Shown one piece after another: positions 1-7,887 of a stretch of DNA of 43,365 nucleotides. The notes under the pieces are model-generated. The model worked only from the letters and a program-made list of their open reading frames with translations. It did no database searches and was not told the origin of the DNA. Source of the DNA: a virus; IMG/VR virus record IMGVR_UViG_3300042868_005214, positions 1 through 43,365 of that record; one strand, written 5' to 3'. The position numbers were made by a program, and so were the translations under genes. The stretch's first letter is position 1; each line of letters begins with the position of its first letter.

Positions 1-103
1 AGTCACTCAAGTCACCGGTATAGTTCATTCTCCCAACATTTTCTTTTAATGAGTTGGCAATCCAATTTAAATCATTTGTATCAAAAGTTCTTTCAGTAAT
101 CAT
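1..103 (-). CDS. Unknown protein, N-terminal part only
   Basis: An open frame starts with ATG at 103-101 and runs 34 codons off the left edge of the window with no stop. It begins MITERTFDTNDLNWIANSL. Its ATG overlaps the TAA of the zinc-ribbon gene (shared TAATG), a typical sign of translational coupling within an operon, and this is the main support that it is real. I recognise no family and too little is visible to suggest a role. Confidence 0.6.
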   Translation of the reverse strand, partial: MITERTFDTNDLNWIANSLKENVGRMNYTGDLSD

Positions 104-318
104 TACTTATCAAATAATTTAAATTCCACATTTACGTGACCACAATCATCACATCTGTATGTTGGGAACGGAACTATAGTGTCTTCCGAACTTCCTGTTA
201 ACAATTTGTTAACTTTTTTTATCATAACAACTTCTTTGAAGTAGATACTGTCACACTCCTCACATACTAATGTAGGTTGTTTTTTTAAATCAATCTTTGG
301 TTGTAATAAATCGTCCAT
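103..318 (-). CDS. Small zinc-ribbon protein
   Basis: This is a 71-residue protein with two CxxC pairs: CEEC around residues 19-22 and CDDC around residues 56-59. Together they form a probable four-cysteine zinc ribbon. The segment between the pairs is basic and hydrophobic, and there is no other domain. It lies downstream of the PD-(D/E)XK nuclease and primase on the same strand and overlaps the next gene by one base, so it is probably part of that early operon. Such small ribbon proteins are often nucleic-acid binding or protein-contact factors in phages. The specific function is unknown. Confidence 0.75.
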   Translation of the reverse strand: MDDLLQPKIDLKKQPTLVCEECDSIYFKEVVMIKKVNKLLTGSSEDTIVPFPTYRCDDCGHVNVEFKLFDK

Positions 319-346
319 ATGTTTTTCTTTTAAATTTAGTTATTTT

Positions 347-1210
347 TTACTTCTTTGTCAAATATTTTGTCACATCCATCTTCAAGATTGTTTCTTGAAC
401 TTCTTTAGGAACACGGAACTCTTCATACTGACCAATTTCTTTTACAAGAACAATTACACATCCATACAATTTAATGTTTTCGTATTTGGTTCCTTGTAAC
501 ATTTTAATAAGAAGTTTCCCGTAAAATGGTAATTGGGTAAAATAGTGACCCAACGCATTGTTTGGTAACTTATCAAACGGGTAATACATCTTTTTGGTAA
601 AGAACGATTCTTCAAAGTTCTTCGGCTTATTACTTTTCCAGTCTGTTATCACCAAACCAAACTCAGTTTGTTCCTTATTCATAATCAACCACACCTTATC
701 CGGTTGTCCTGTATATTTCAACTCGGGGTCACCCAATACAATCTCCGTGTCCAATAACACAGCACCCCTCTCAACCATAAGGTCCAAGTAAGCCGTTCCC
801 GCAGATATCATACTATCCCCCTTTAATATTTGGGTGAAGTCACATTCAAATATGGGTTGTCTTACTTCTTTGTAATCCCCAAACATCTCAATGGTTTTCT
901 TCTCCAACATATAGTGAACTCTACTCCCCATATTGGTTGAATAGTCACCCGCCGCTTTCCACTCATCTAATAGTTGTTGTTGAACCTCAGGGTCTCCTTT
1001 GGCTTTCTTTAGTGAGATACCTTCCGTATCAAACTCCTCGTAGAAATATTTCATTACCTTACTAACAGACGGATAATCACTTCGGATTACACCGGTTTCA
1101 TCCTTCATATAATAAGTGTGGGTATCCTCAACGAATGTTAACCCAAGGTCCTCTCTTCGTTTATCTAACAACCCCCTTATTTCTTTTGCAACCTCATTTA
1201 AATCTATCAT
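347..1210 (-). CDS. PD-(D/E)XK nuclease, RecB/Cas4-like
   Basis: The 287-residue protein carries the ordered motifs of the RecB/Cas4-type PD-(D/E)XK nucleases: GSRVH with His99, Glu156, GQPD with Asp171, DWK with Asp190 and Lys192, and a QLPFY helix motif (Gln226, Tyr230). These residues would bind the metal and cut DNA. No iron-sulphur cysteine cluster of the Cas4 type is visible, so it is closer to stand-alone phage exonucleases of this superfamily. The ATG directly abuts the primase stop codon (TAG at 1213-1211), so the two are co-translated. A role in DNA end processing during replication or recombination, or in host DNA breakdown, fits the neighbours. The substrate is inference. Confidence 0.85.
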   Translation of the reverse strand: MIDLNEVAKEIRGLLDKRREDLGLTFVEDTHTYYMKDETGVIRSDYPSVSKVMKYFYEEFDTEGISLKKAKGDPEVQQQLLDEWKAAGDYSTNMGSRVHYMLEKKTIEMFGDYKEVRQPIFECDFTQILKGDSMISAGTAYLDLMVERGAVLLDTEIVLGDPELKYTGQPDKVWLIMNKEQTEFGLVITDWKSNKPKNFEESFFTKKMYYPFDKLPNNALGHYFTQLPFYGKLLIKMLQGTKYENIKLYGCVIVLVKEIGQYEEFRVPKEVQETILKMDVTKYLTKK

Positions 1211-2110
1211 CTATTTCATTGTATAAAAATGATTATCTATATCACCTCTTAAATCAGCAACATCGGCATCACCCGTTAGTTTTATTATTTTAACCTTACC
1301 ATATAGTCTACCCCCATTTAAGTTGTGGTATAGTTTTACGGCATCTTGCCACGCATCAGCATCAAGACATATAATTATATTCCCATTTGCCTTCTCATAT
1401 AATGTATTAAGTAACAACTCCGACATATGTTTTCCCAACATAGCAATACTATTTGGTAGGAAGATAGCATCAAACGCTCCTTCACAAAGATAGATATCGG
1501 CATTCCAATTAATTGTACTTTCAAAGAAGATTATCTCATCTTTTGCCGCCTCCGGGTTCTTATACTTAGCACGACTATTTGGGTCCCAACTTCGGGCGAT
1601 AAAATAGTTTAATTCGTCCTTACTATCATAAGAAGGAATTATTATCCTACCCGAGAACGCACCCCTATCACAGAATCCAATTCCATATTTCTCAACAATC
1701 TTATCTGTAATACCACGTTGGGTTAAGTAATTATATGCCTGACGACGAACCGGATAAACTAAACTACTATCTTTGAATTTGGTAAATCCATCAGGTAGTT
1801 TTAGTTTGTCAACACGTTTCTCTTTTGGTTTGTGATTTTCCGGTTGAAGTAGGTTGTAGATTTTTTTCTGTTTCTTATTACCAAAAGTATCTATAAGTTT
1901 TCCAAGAGGTCCTTTGGTATTGTTTTCATCCCCACAACTCCAACACTTGTAGACGTGTTCAAAGTAGTTCACCTCCATATTTCCCTTATGTTGGTCTTCA
2001 TCGCATATTGGACAGTCAAAAGATATCTGACCCTTTGACTCATAGTGAAGTTTCTCATCCCCTAAGATATCGTGTAATATCTCCAATAAAATTTCCGCAT
2101 CATCTGACAT
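1211..2110 (-). CDS. DNA primase, DnaG/T4 gp61 type
   Basis: The 299-residue protein has an N-terminal zinc-binding module (CPIC at residues 33-36, CWSC at 56-59) followed by a Toprim catalytic domain. The Toprim glutamate is in CEGAFDAI (Glu210) and the metal-binding aspartates are in CLDADAW (Asp250, Asp252). It would make RNA primers for lagging-strand synthesis with the DnaB-type helicase encoded at 38457-39839. Length and organisation match T4-like primases, with no fused helicase domain. It is the first gene of a minus-strand operon and has a Bacteroidetes-type promoter immediately upstream (2115-2144), so early transcription by the host polymerase is likely. The primase family call is firm. 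Confidence 0.92.
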   Translation of the reverse strand: MSDDAEILLEILHDILGDEKLHYESKGQISFDCPICDEDQHKGNMEVNYFEHVYKCWSCGDENNTKGPLGKLIDTFGNKKQKKIYNLLQPENHKPKEKRVDKLKLPDGFTKFKDSSLVYPVRRQAYNYLTQRGITDKIVEKYGIGFCDRGAFSGRIIIPSYDSKDELNYFIARSWDPNSRAKYKNPEAAKDEIIFFESTINWNADIYLCEGAFDAIFLPNSIAMLGKHMSELLLNTLYEKANGNIIICLDADAWQDAVKLYHNLNGGRLYGKVKIIKLTGDADVADLRGDIDNHFYTMK

Positions 2111-2114
2111 ACAG

Positions 2115-2144
2115 CAAAGATACGAATAAAATTATTATTATCAA
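2115..2144 (-). promoter_or_regulatory. Bacteroidetes-type sigma-A promoter
   Basis: On the minus strand TATCTTTG (2122-2115) matches the Bacteroidetes -7 element TAnnTTTG exactly. A TTTTG ending at 2142 lies 19 bases upstream, as expected for the -33 TTG element. The start of transcription would fall just before or at the primase ATG (2110), giving a very short leader. The match and spacing are seen in the sequence. Use by the host primary sigma factor is inference from known Bacteroides and Flavobacterium promoters. Confidence 0.75.
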
Positions 2145-2171
2145 AACTTTATTAGTTTTTTAATCCCCCTA

Positions 2172-2179
2172 TATTTATG
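2172..2179 (+). promoter_or_regulatory. Candidate late promoter motif, variant
   Basis: TATTTATG lies 18 bases before the preferred start at 2198 and resembles the TATTTATA boxes at the other late-looking transcription starts. It is a one-base variant and overlaps the alternative ATG at 2177, so it is the weakest member of the set. Confidence 0.35.
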
Positions 2180-2197
2180 ATAATAACTTTTAAGCAA

Positions 2198-2419
2198 ATG
2201 CCAACGAATATTTTAATTAACGACATATCAGGAGCAACACCGTTCAATGTCTATCTATGTGACCAAACAAACGTCACTTGCGTTTATATTGATACAATCC
2301 CCGCATTGTCGTTACCATACGATTTTCAGGTCCCATCAATAATGGAAAATCAACCATCATATAATTTAAAAGTTGTCGATAATAATGGTTGCGTATCAAT
2401 CTCAAATATCTTAATTTAA
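2198..2419 (+). CDS. Small fibre-cluster protein (shared N-terminal module)
   Basis: This is a 73-residue protein consisting almost entirely of a module that recurs at the N-termini of four neighbours (3513, 5703, 7888, 10147). The pattern is a short strand, then a [PF]xxxYxxD segment (here PFNVYLCDQ), a ProPhe or LeuPro strand about 25 residues later, and a conserved Cys near the end. I prefer the ATG at 2198 over the one at 2177 because MPTNILINDISG aligns with [11 protein letters not shown] of the 5703 product, and because a promoter-like TATTTATG overlaps the upstream ATG. Its stop is one base before the next gene. It is probably a virion protein such as an attachment cap or a subunit that pairs with the longer proteins. 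The exact role is unknown. Confidence 0.65.
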   Translation: MPTNILINDISGATPFNVYLCDQTNVTCVYIDTIPALSLPYDFQVPSIMENQPSYNLKVVDNNGCVSISNILI

Positions 2420-2420
2420 T

Positions 2421-3482
2421 ATGCCTTGTAATTCAACATACTGTATAAGCAATACCGGATTAGTAGGTGCCGACGATAATTACATTACAGGAGGAACCTA
2501 TAATGGTGACACCTATTGGTCAGGACAAACAAGTGGTTGGACCATTTATTACTCAACCGGAACAACTAGTCAATGGTGTTTATCAGATACTTTAGGAGGA
2601 CCTTGTTACTTGACAGGTAAATCACCTTGTAGTAGTCTATGTCCTGATTTATCAAGTATTTATGTTTTTAGTGGTATATGTTTAACACCTACCCCAACAC
2701 CTACACAGAATTGTGATGTGTTAGATTTTTCCGCAATGTTTAATTGTGATTTTATTCAGACACAAACACCCACACCTACCGCTAGTGTTACTCCAACTCC
2801 GACAATAACACCATCACCAACTAATTTCTGTTCAATTATTGGTATTGACGCTAGTGGATATACCTACACACCAACTCCAACACCAACACCTACCGTAACA
2901 CCCACAATGTATTACGTAAATAATAGAAAAGCTCGATTACCTTTCTATTCATCCTTAATTGCTAGAAATTGTGACGCGTCCGGATTGGCTATCTTTACAA
3001 CAATAGAAGGACAAATTATATGTCCCGGCACTCAAAAATTCCAAGATTGTTTTGATAATAAACAATATTATTACGCTAACGAAATAACTGGTGTTCCAAC
3101 GGGAACTCAATTTGAGTTATATTCGGTTTATTTAGCACTTGTATATTACAATGGTGTGAATGAATTAAAATGTGTCTCATATTATGGTTATGATTATAAT
3201 CACGGAAACGATTCCATAATTCAAATTACAAACCCGGTTTCGTATGGTCTTTCAACAGAAGGTGATTGTATATACTGTCAACCAGATACTGTGCCAACAC
3301 CTACACCAACACGAACTCCAACAATGACACCTACCCAAACAATGACAATGACACCAACACAAACGCCAACACAAACACACACACCAACACCAACTAATAC
3401 TCCAACATCAACATTACCAATTGTTTGTTTAGATAGTGGTATGTCAGGGTATTCATTTTCAAATACTGTGTGTCTTAGTTAA
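2421..3482 (+). CDS. Thr/Pro-linker fibre protein
   Basis: The 353-residue protein consists of cysteine-rich globular segments separated by low-complexity Thr-Pro linkers at about residues 89-95, 115-134, 149-162 and 292-331. Such linkers act as stiff, extended spacers. There is no signal peptide or membrane segment, as expected for a protein assembled into virions in the cytoplasm. The opening MPCNSTY resembles MPCNLTY of the SprB-repeat protein encoded at 14533-18105, which also has a Thr/Pro linker. The short C-terminal MSGYSF segment resembles MSGYTF at the end of the 7218 product. It is most likely a tail-fibre or adhesin component. I recognise no named family. Confidence 0.7.
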   Translation: MPCNSTYCISNTGLVGADDNYITGGTYNGDTYWSGQTSGWTIYYSTGTTSQWCLSDTLGGPCYLTGKSPCSSLCPDLSSIYVFSGICLTPTPTPTQNCDVLDFSAMFNCDFIQTQTPTPTASVTPTPTITPSPTNFCSIIGIDASGYTYTPTPTPTPTVTPTMYYVNNRKARLPFYSSLIARNCDASGLAIFTTIEGQIICPGTQKFQDCFDNKQYYYANEITGVPTGTQFELYSVYLALVYYNGVNELKCVSYYGYDYNHGNDSIIQITNPVSYGLSTEGDCIYCQPDTVPTPTPTRTPTMTPTQTMTMTPTQTPTQTHTPTPTNTPTSTLPIVCLDSGMSGYSFSNTVCLS

Positions 3483-3490
3483 TAGTAATA

Positions 3491-3510
3491 AAATAAAATA
3501 AAATAAAATA
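3491..3510 (+). repeat. AAAAT pentanucleotide repeat, 4 copies
   Basis: Four perfect AAAAT units fill most of the 30-base gap between the stop at 3482 and the ATG at 3513. Their position just before a start codon, in a genome that lacks Shine-Dalgarno sites, means that changes in copy number could alter initiation of the large adhesin gene. Confidence 0.8.
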
Positions 3511-3512
3511 AT

Positions 3513-5699
3513 ATGTCATTTTCAGCATCGACTTGTTTATCATATACAGGAACAACAACTTTAACGGAACCAATATCAATTTACACTTTTAGTGATGTGT
3601 TTATTACCGCAGTTACATTAAACCAAATAACAAATTGTCCGTTAGTTTTAACAGGAATACCTGATGGGACATCAACAATAAAGTTAAAATCAGCAAACTT
3701 TTATTGTTGTGATGTTCCTCTTACTTGTAATGACTTATGTACGACGTGTGATTTATCTTTTGATTCGTATTCAACAAGTTTAATTAGTAGAATAGTTGCA
3801 GGAAATTTAACAGGGTCTTGTCAACCAAGTATTGCTCAATATAGAATAAATTGGTTTAAAAGTCCTGATTTTACAACACCTGTATTTACATCAGGATATG
3901 GAACAGAATTTATCCCATACAATTATACACATCCATTAACCGGTGCAACCTCACCAATGACAATCGCGGGGACTTATACACCAATTATCGATAAAATAAA
4001 ATTAAACGGGTTAAATTACTCACAAACAGGTGGAACAGGATTTATTCAAGCAAACTTAGAATGTTTTAACTCCACAACCGTTGTGGTTCAAGCGTATAGA
4101 TGTGATAATGGTACCGAATCCGGGGATTATACACATAGAGTTCAGTTTTCAGGAGCATCTGCGGGAGTACAACCATTAATAATGTCATCAACTTTTGAAA
4201 TTTCTGCCGCAACCACAAATTATTTTGCATGGAAATTTGCAGGTTTTACAGTTCCTGACACTCTTACATTAACATATTATGGGTCACACTATAGTTATAA
4301 CCCAATTATTTTAGAAAAGTGGGTTGTAGGTATTAATACAGAAACCAATATTGACTTATTAACTCTCCCAAAATCAGGTAAAACACCTACTTATTTTTCA
4401 AAAGTAACGTCATTAACCTCATTAACTCGAAATACAGGTGATTATATAAAATTAGAAGTAACCCCAAATCCAAATAACAATCAAACAAATTGGGATTTTT
4501 ATTTTACGTGTAAAAATACTTTTAACTGTAACATATGTGCATACGATTATTTAAACACCCCATATAAAATAAAAGCATCATCTATCACAGGAACCACAGG
4601 TTCTTGTTCATCAATCAGTATTTCTTTTAACGTATCTGGATGTACAACAAATTCAATAGAAACTAATGATATTACACGATATCAAGCATCAGGTTTATAT
4701 AGTGTTAATAATACACAATATTATAATATATCAACAGACAATACCACACAACTACTACAAAATACTACGAGTCCATTGAAGTGGGTCTCAAATAGTTGTG
4801 GGGGAGGGTATCAAAAATACATAGAGCCACCTACTTGTTTATCACCCGCAAATACAAATACAATATCATTTCAAAAATCTAACACTGGTCCATTTGGTCA
4901 AGGGTTTGTTCAAATGAGTTTTAATAATTTAAGTGATTTTTCCGCATACTATTCATCATTTCTAAGTATTTTACCATATTCAGGAACACCATCAACACCT
5001 TCCCTTACAACTTATTATAGATGGTATGAATTATCAATACCGGAAAGAAGTGGTAGTCAAGTATGTGGGGATGGAACTAATATATTAAGATATCAATTTC
5101 ATTATTCTAGTGTATTAACAACCGGTTTTACCTCAGGAAACTATACTATAACGATAACAATGCCAACAATAACAAATGGTATGCCACCATATAATATTTG
5201 TGATGATAATTGTCAATCATATCACAATGGTGCAATCAATGATATTAATAATAGTTCGACCGGAACAACAAATGTTACAGCATTTACTTCAAATACCGGT
5301 TCTAGATACTTAGACCCTTTTGGGCGTGTATTCGTCTATTACCAAAACGCACCCGTAGTTGCTTCAGCATCAACCGCTTATGGATATTTTATGTATAGTG
5401 ATTGGTTAAACACAACAATGCCGTTTTCAGGTAATACATTACCTTATACACCAATCCCCACATTATCAGCATCAACGTGTAATAATTATACATCAGCAGG
5501 GACAAATGTTAGTTGGGGTGCCAGACAAATGTTCATGTATTATTATGACATAAAATTAACAGACCCTCTTAATGTCGAATCATATCAAATTTTGGCAAGA
5601 CCAATTATTAATGGAGTGTATAGTTTGACATACGATACAGTTGCAACGGTAATTAATGGTGTTCTCCAATTACCTACAAACCCATTATACACATATTAA
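3513..5699 (+). CDS. Large fibre/adhesin protein, copy 1
   Basis: The 728-residue product is a diverged paralogue of the 751-residue product of 7888-10143. Shared landmarks, in order, are the N-terminal module, GNLTGSCQ versus GFLTGSCQ, TYTPII versus IYTPII, a TNYFAWKF versus TNFIAWKF segment, and NxFNCNxCAY. Similarity fades in the C-terminal third, where the two differ most; in fibres that part usually contacts the receptor. The protein is rich in Thr, Ser, Asn and aromatic residues with scattered cysteine pairs, which suggests a beta-rich structure. No signal peptide is seen. It is probably a tail fibre or baseplate-attached adhesin. The assignment rests on composition, context and duplication, not on a known family. 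Confidence 0.7.
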   Translation: MSFSASTCLSYTGTTTLTEPISIYTFSDVFITAVTLNQITNCPLVLTGIPDGTSTIKLKSANFYCCDVPLTCNDLCTTCDLSFDSYSTSLISRIVAGNLTGSCQPSIAQYRINWFKSPDFTTPVFTSGYGTEFIPYNYTHPLTGATSPMTIAGTYTPIIDKIKLNGLNYSQTGGTGFIQANLECFNSTTVVVQAYRCDNGTESGDYTHRVQFSGASAGVQPLIMSSTFEISAATTNYFAWKFAGFTVPDTLTLTYYGSHYSYNPIILEKWVVGINTETNIDLLTLPKSGKTPTYFSKVTSLTSLTRNTGDYIKLEVTPNPNNNQTNWDFYFTCKNTFNCNICAYDYLNTPYKIKASSITGTTGSCSSISISFNVSGCTTNSIETNDITRYQASGLYSVNNTQYYNISTDNTTQLLQNTTSPLKWVSNSCGGGYQKYIEPPTCLSPANTNTISFQKSNTGPFGQGFVQMSFNNLSDFSAYYSSFLSILPYSGTPSTPSLTTYYRWYELSIPERSGSQVCGDGTNILRYQFHYSSVLTTGFTSGNYTITITMPTITNGMPPYNICDDNCQSYHNGAINDINNSSTGTTNVTAFTSNTGSRYLDPFGRVFVYYQNAPVVASASTAYGYFMYSDWLNTTMPFSGNTLPYTPIPTLSASTCNNYTSAGTNVSWGARQMFMYYYDIKLTDPLNVESYQILARPIINGVYSLTYDTVATVINGVLQLPTNPLYTY

Positions 5700-5702
5700 T
5701 TT

Positions 5703-6275
5703 ATGACATCAATAATCCTAAATAGTATCACAGGGTTAACTTACCCATACGATGTTTACGTATGTGATGTCTATGGGAATAATTGTGGATATATTGTTCA
5801 AATTAACACACCTGTACCAGCATCTGTAGAAATTGTATTACCAATTCCATTTGATATGGCACCCGCTGTCGGTATTAAAATTATAACCTCGGATGGGTGT
5901 GAACGATTTAATATTATTAATTGTAACTCTTTATACCCAACGCCAACCCCAACAATGACTCAAACCCCAACAAACACTCTTACTCCAACACCGACACCAA
6001 CTATAACTCCAACAAACACTCTTACTCCAACACCGACACCAACTATAACTCCAACCCACACACAAACCCCAACAAACACTCTTACTCCAACACCGACACC
6101 AACTATAACTCCAACCCACACACAAACCCCAACAAACACTCTTACTCCAACACCGACACCAACTATAACTCCAACCCACACACAAACACCTACACCGACT
6201 CCAATATATTATTTAGAACAAGCCAACGGGTTTTACATTTTACAAGCCAATGGGTCAAAAATTATTATAACATAA
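5703..6275 (+). CDS. Thr/Pro-repeat linker protein with shared N-terminal module
   Basis: The 190-residue protein has three parts. Residues 1-74 are the shared module (PYDVYVCD and a terminal Cys). Residues 79-168 are a pure Thr/Pro rod in which a 20-residue unit ([20 protein letters not shown]) recurs. A short C-terminal peptide follows with two similar arms ([19 protein letters not shown]). It would act as a spacer joining a virion-bound head to a small tip. The perfect DNA repeat under the rod (5969-6190) means its length can change easily. It starts three bases after the preceding stop and is part of the same operon. Function is inferred from architecture only. Confidence 0.7.
   Translation: MTSIILNSITGLTYPYDVYVCDVYGNNCGYIVQINTPVPASVEIVLPIPFDMAPAVGIKIITSDGCERFNIINCNSLYPTPTPTMTQTPTNTLTPTPTPTITPTNTLTPTPTPTITPTHTQTPTNTLTPTPTPTITPTHTQTPTNTLTPTPTPTITPTHTQTPTPTPIYYLEQANGFYILQANGSKIIIT
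5969..6190 (+). repeat. 60-bp perfect tandem repeat coding a Thr/Pro rod
   Basis: Units begin at about 5969, 6011, 6071 and 6131. The last two full units (6061-6120 and 6121-6180 in register) are identical over all 60 bases, and the preceding one differs only in its first ten. The first unit is a 42-base version lacking 18 bases. Because 60 and 42 are both multiples of three, gain or loss of units keeps the frame and alters only rod length. Absence of silent differences indicates recent expansion or ongoing homogenisation. Confidence 0.95.
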
Positions 6276-6277
6276 AC

Positions 6278-6285
6278 TATTTATA
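6278..6285 (+). promoter_or_regulatory. Candidate late promoter motif
   Basis: CTATTTATA lies 11 bases before the ATG at 6297. It overlaps TATAAATA (6282-6289), the T4 late-promoter sequence, on the same strand, so this site fits either reading. It resembles the CTATTTATT in front of the 1884-residue gene, and both are followed by an AAAAGAT stretch. Confidence 0.55.
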
Positions 6286-6296
6286 AATAAAAAGAT

Positions 6297-6935
6297 ATGC
6301 CAGATTTACCAATATCAGGATTACCCGAATTAACCGCTACAACCTCAAATGCAGAATATGCTGTTGAACTTTCGGGAACAACATATAAAATAAAACAATC
6401 AACATTAACACCGTTTCCGTTGGCATATGGTTTATTTGCCCAAACAGGTGATAGCGCTACGGTATCCGCAACCACTGTCGAGACTAGTGTAATAGGACCG
6501 GGTGTTGGGACTTTGTCTGTTCCTGCAAATAGTTTCAGAGTTGGTGATTCGTTTCAAGCATCATTCGATGGCGTTTTGTCTTGCATTAACACCGCAACAA
6601 TCCACGTTCACGTTAGAACAACTGGTGGGACATTACTCATTGATACAGGAGTAATAGATTTGGATACCTCAACCTCAAAGCCTTGGTTATTAACACTATA
6701 TTTCACGATAAGACAAATCGGGGGAACCACCGTTGCTTCAATATCATCCGGTGGACTATTCTCCTACCTTAAAGATTCTGGACTTACCTATGAAGGATAT
6801 CCATTAAGTGAGATTAATAATACGACATTTGACACCACAATAATCAACACATTATCGGTGAATGTCCAATGGAATACCACTAATGCGGGAAATCAAATAT
6901 TTTCAAGAAATTTTACACTTACTAAAATTTATTAA
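6297..6935 (+). CDS. Short tail-fibre/virion jelly-roll protein
   Basis: The 212-residue protein opens with DLPISGLPELTATT and later TTYKIKQSTL, a pattern common at the start of phage fibre and baseplate-attached proteins, where a short Ile-Ser-x-Leu head is followed by a Thr-Tyr-Lys-Ile strand. The rest alternates hydrophobic and Thr/Ser residues and looks like an all-beta jelly-roll (residues about 55-212). No cysteine-rich or Thr/Pro linker is present, unlike its upstream neighbours. It ends the first fibre cassette, converges on the 6932-7114 gene with the stop codons overlapping, and has its own candidate promoter. A trimeric receptor-binding or decoration role is plausible. Confidence 0.7.
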   Translation: MPDLPISGLPELTATTSNAEYAVELSGTTYKIKQSTLTPFPLAYGLFAQTGDSATVSATTVETSVIGPGVGTLSVPANSFRVGDSFQASFDGVLSCINTATIHVHVRTTGGTLLIDTGVIDLDTSTSKPWLLTLYFTIRQIGGTTVASISSGGLFSYLKDSGLTYEGYPLSEINNTTFDTTIINTLSVNVQWNTTNAGNQIFSRNFTLTKIY

Positions 6936-7114
6936 TCAATAGGTTTATTTTCTCTCTTACCTAAATTTTCATATATCCTTAGAAGTTTTAAGGATTCGTA
7001 GTAATTTTTTTCTAATCTATCAAGTTCCTTCTCAGGAACACCTTTGTCACAAGCCGTTTCGTAGACATTTTTAGCCTCAGTAACAACATTTGATATTGTG
7101 TCTATAAGTTTCAT
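6932..7114 (-). CDS. Small coiled-coil protein, unknown
   Basis: The 60-residue product starts MKLIDTISNVV and is charged and helical, with a likely short coiled coil in its second half (ELDRLEKNYYESLKLL). I choose the ATG at 7114 rather than 7129 because TATTTATA (7125-7118) ends three bases before it. The longer version would have to translate through that motif. Its stop overlaps the stop of the plus-strand 6297 gene. It is a lone minus-strand gene between two plus-strand cassettes with its own putative promoter. I do not recognise it. Confidence 0.55.
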   Translation of the reverse strand: MKLIDTISNVVTEAKNVYETACDKGVPEKELDRLEKNYYESLKLLRIYENLGKRENKPID

Positions 7115-7117
7115 ATC

Positions 7118-7125
7118 TATAAATA
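7118..7125 (-). promoter_or_regulatory. Candidate late promoter motif
   Basis: TATTTATA reads toward the 60-codon minus-strand gene, three bases before its ATG. A second copy at 7191-7198 faces the other way, so this 100-base region looks like a divergent promoter pair. Confidence 0.5.
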
Positions 7126-7190
7126 TCAACTACCTCACCATTTATTAACAACAAATGTCAATTATATTTTAATAAAATCAAACTTTAGAT

Positions 7191-7198
7191 TATTTATA
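7191..7198 (+). promoter_or_regulatory. Candidate late promoter motif
   Basis: TATTTATA lies 19 bases before the ATG at 7218 in an AT-rich, gene-free stretch. It is the outward-facing partner of the minus-strand motif at 7118-7125 and would start the second fibre cassette. Confidence 0.55.
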
Positions 7199-7217
7199 GT
7201 AAAATAAAACTTGTATA

Positions 7218-7880
7218 ATGATATATTACTTTACTTCTTGCTGTGATAGAACAAAGGTTTTTGGGGTTCCAAATAACTCTAACCCGTTTGTGCCTTGGAA
7301 TGGTTTCACAGATACTGTTGGAACAACATACGGACTTGTTATTGGTTCATACTCAGGATGCGTAACATATAGTGGTAGTTCAAACACCGTTATCACAAAC
7401 CCGCCTATACCATTAAAAAACGTATCCTCAACTCCTCCAATATTTATTTCATATAGTTGTAATCAATGTATTATTTTATTTCCTTGTTATACACCACCCG
7501 TTGTTGTACCCCCTACAATCATAGGATATCAAAACGAATGTGGAATTGTAACAATTTTACCAATGAGTGTAGTATGTGAAAGTTCTCCACCATCAGTTTG
7601 GGGTCTCGAAGATGGCGAAGTCTCGGTATCAATATCGGGAGGAACCGCCCCATATACCGTCACTTGGTTGAATAACGGAAATGTCTCACCAGCACTTGAA
7701 ATGGTTGGAAATGGTTCATACACCGCAACTACGGTTGATTTTTATGGTGATTACACGGCAACAACAGTTTGTGAAATATTCACACCAAAAATTTGCACGT
7801 TTGGTGCTAGTATAGAAGAAACTTTTGTGGAAGAATGTCTTCCTACGGTAATGTCCGGATACACATTTGATATAACTTAA
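7218..7880 (+). CDS. Fibre protein with one SprB-like repeat
   Basis: The 220-residue protein has a cysteine-bearing N-terminal part (residues 1-115) and then one SprB-type repeat at about 125-185. The hallmarks of the repeat are visible: EDGEVSVSISGGTAPYTVTW, followed by a GSYTATTVD turn. SprB repeats form chains of beta domains in the mobile gliding adhesin of Flavobacterium. Here a single repeat sits in a phage virion cluster. The C-terminus (MSGYTFDIT) resembles the end of the 2421 product. It is the first gene of the second cassette and precedes the 751-residue paralogue by seven bases. An attachment role is inference. Confidence 0.7.
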   Translation: MIYYFTSCCDRTKVFGVPNNSNPFVPWNGFTDTVGTTYGLVIGSYSGCVTYSGSSNTVITNPPIPLKNVSSTPPIFISYSCNQCIILFPCYTPPVVVPPTIIGYQNECGIVTILPMSVVCESSPPSVWGLEDGEVSVSISGGTAPYTVTWLNNGNVSPALEMVGNGSYTATTVDFYGDYTATTVCEIFTPKICTFGASIEETFVEECLPTVMSGYTFDIT

Positions 7881-7887
7881 AACATAT

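Noticed and set aside
5931-6185. Long minus-strand open frames opposite the Thr/Pro repeat
   Set aside because: They are Val/Gly or Cys/Trp low-complexity shadows of the repeat; two frames are open only because the repeat has no stop codons.
5969-6190. CRISPR array
   Set aside because: The 60-base units are contiguous with no spacers and lie within a reading frame that codes a regular Thr/Pro rod.
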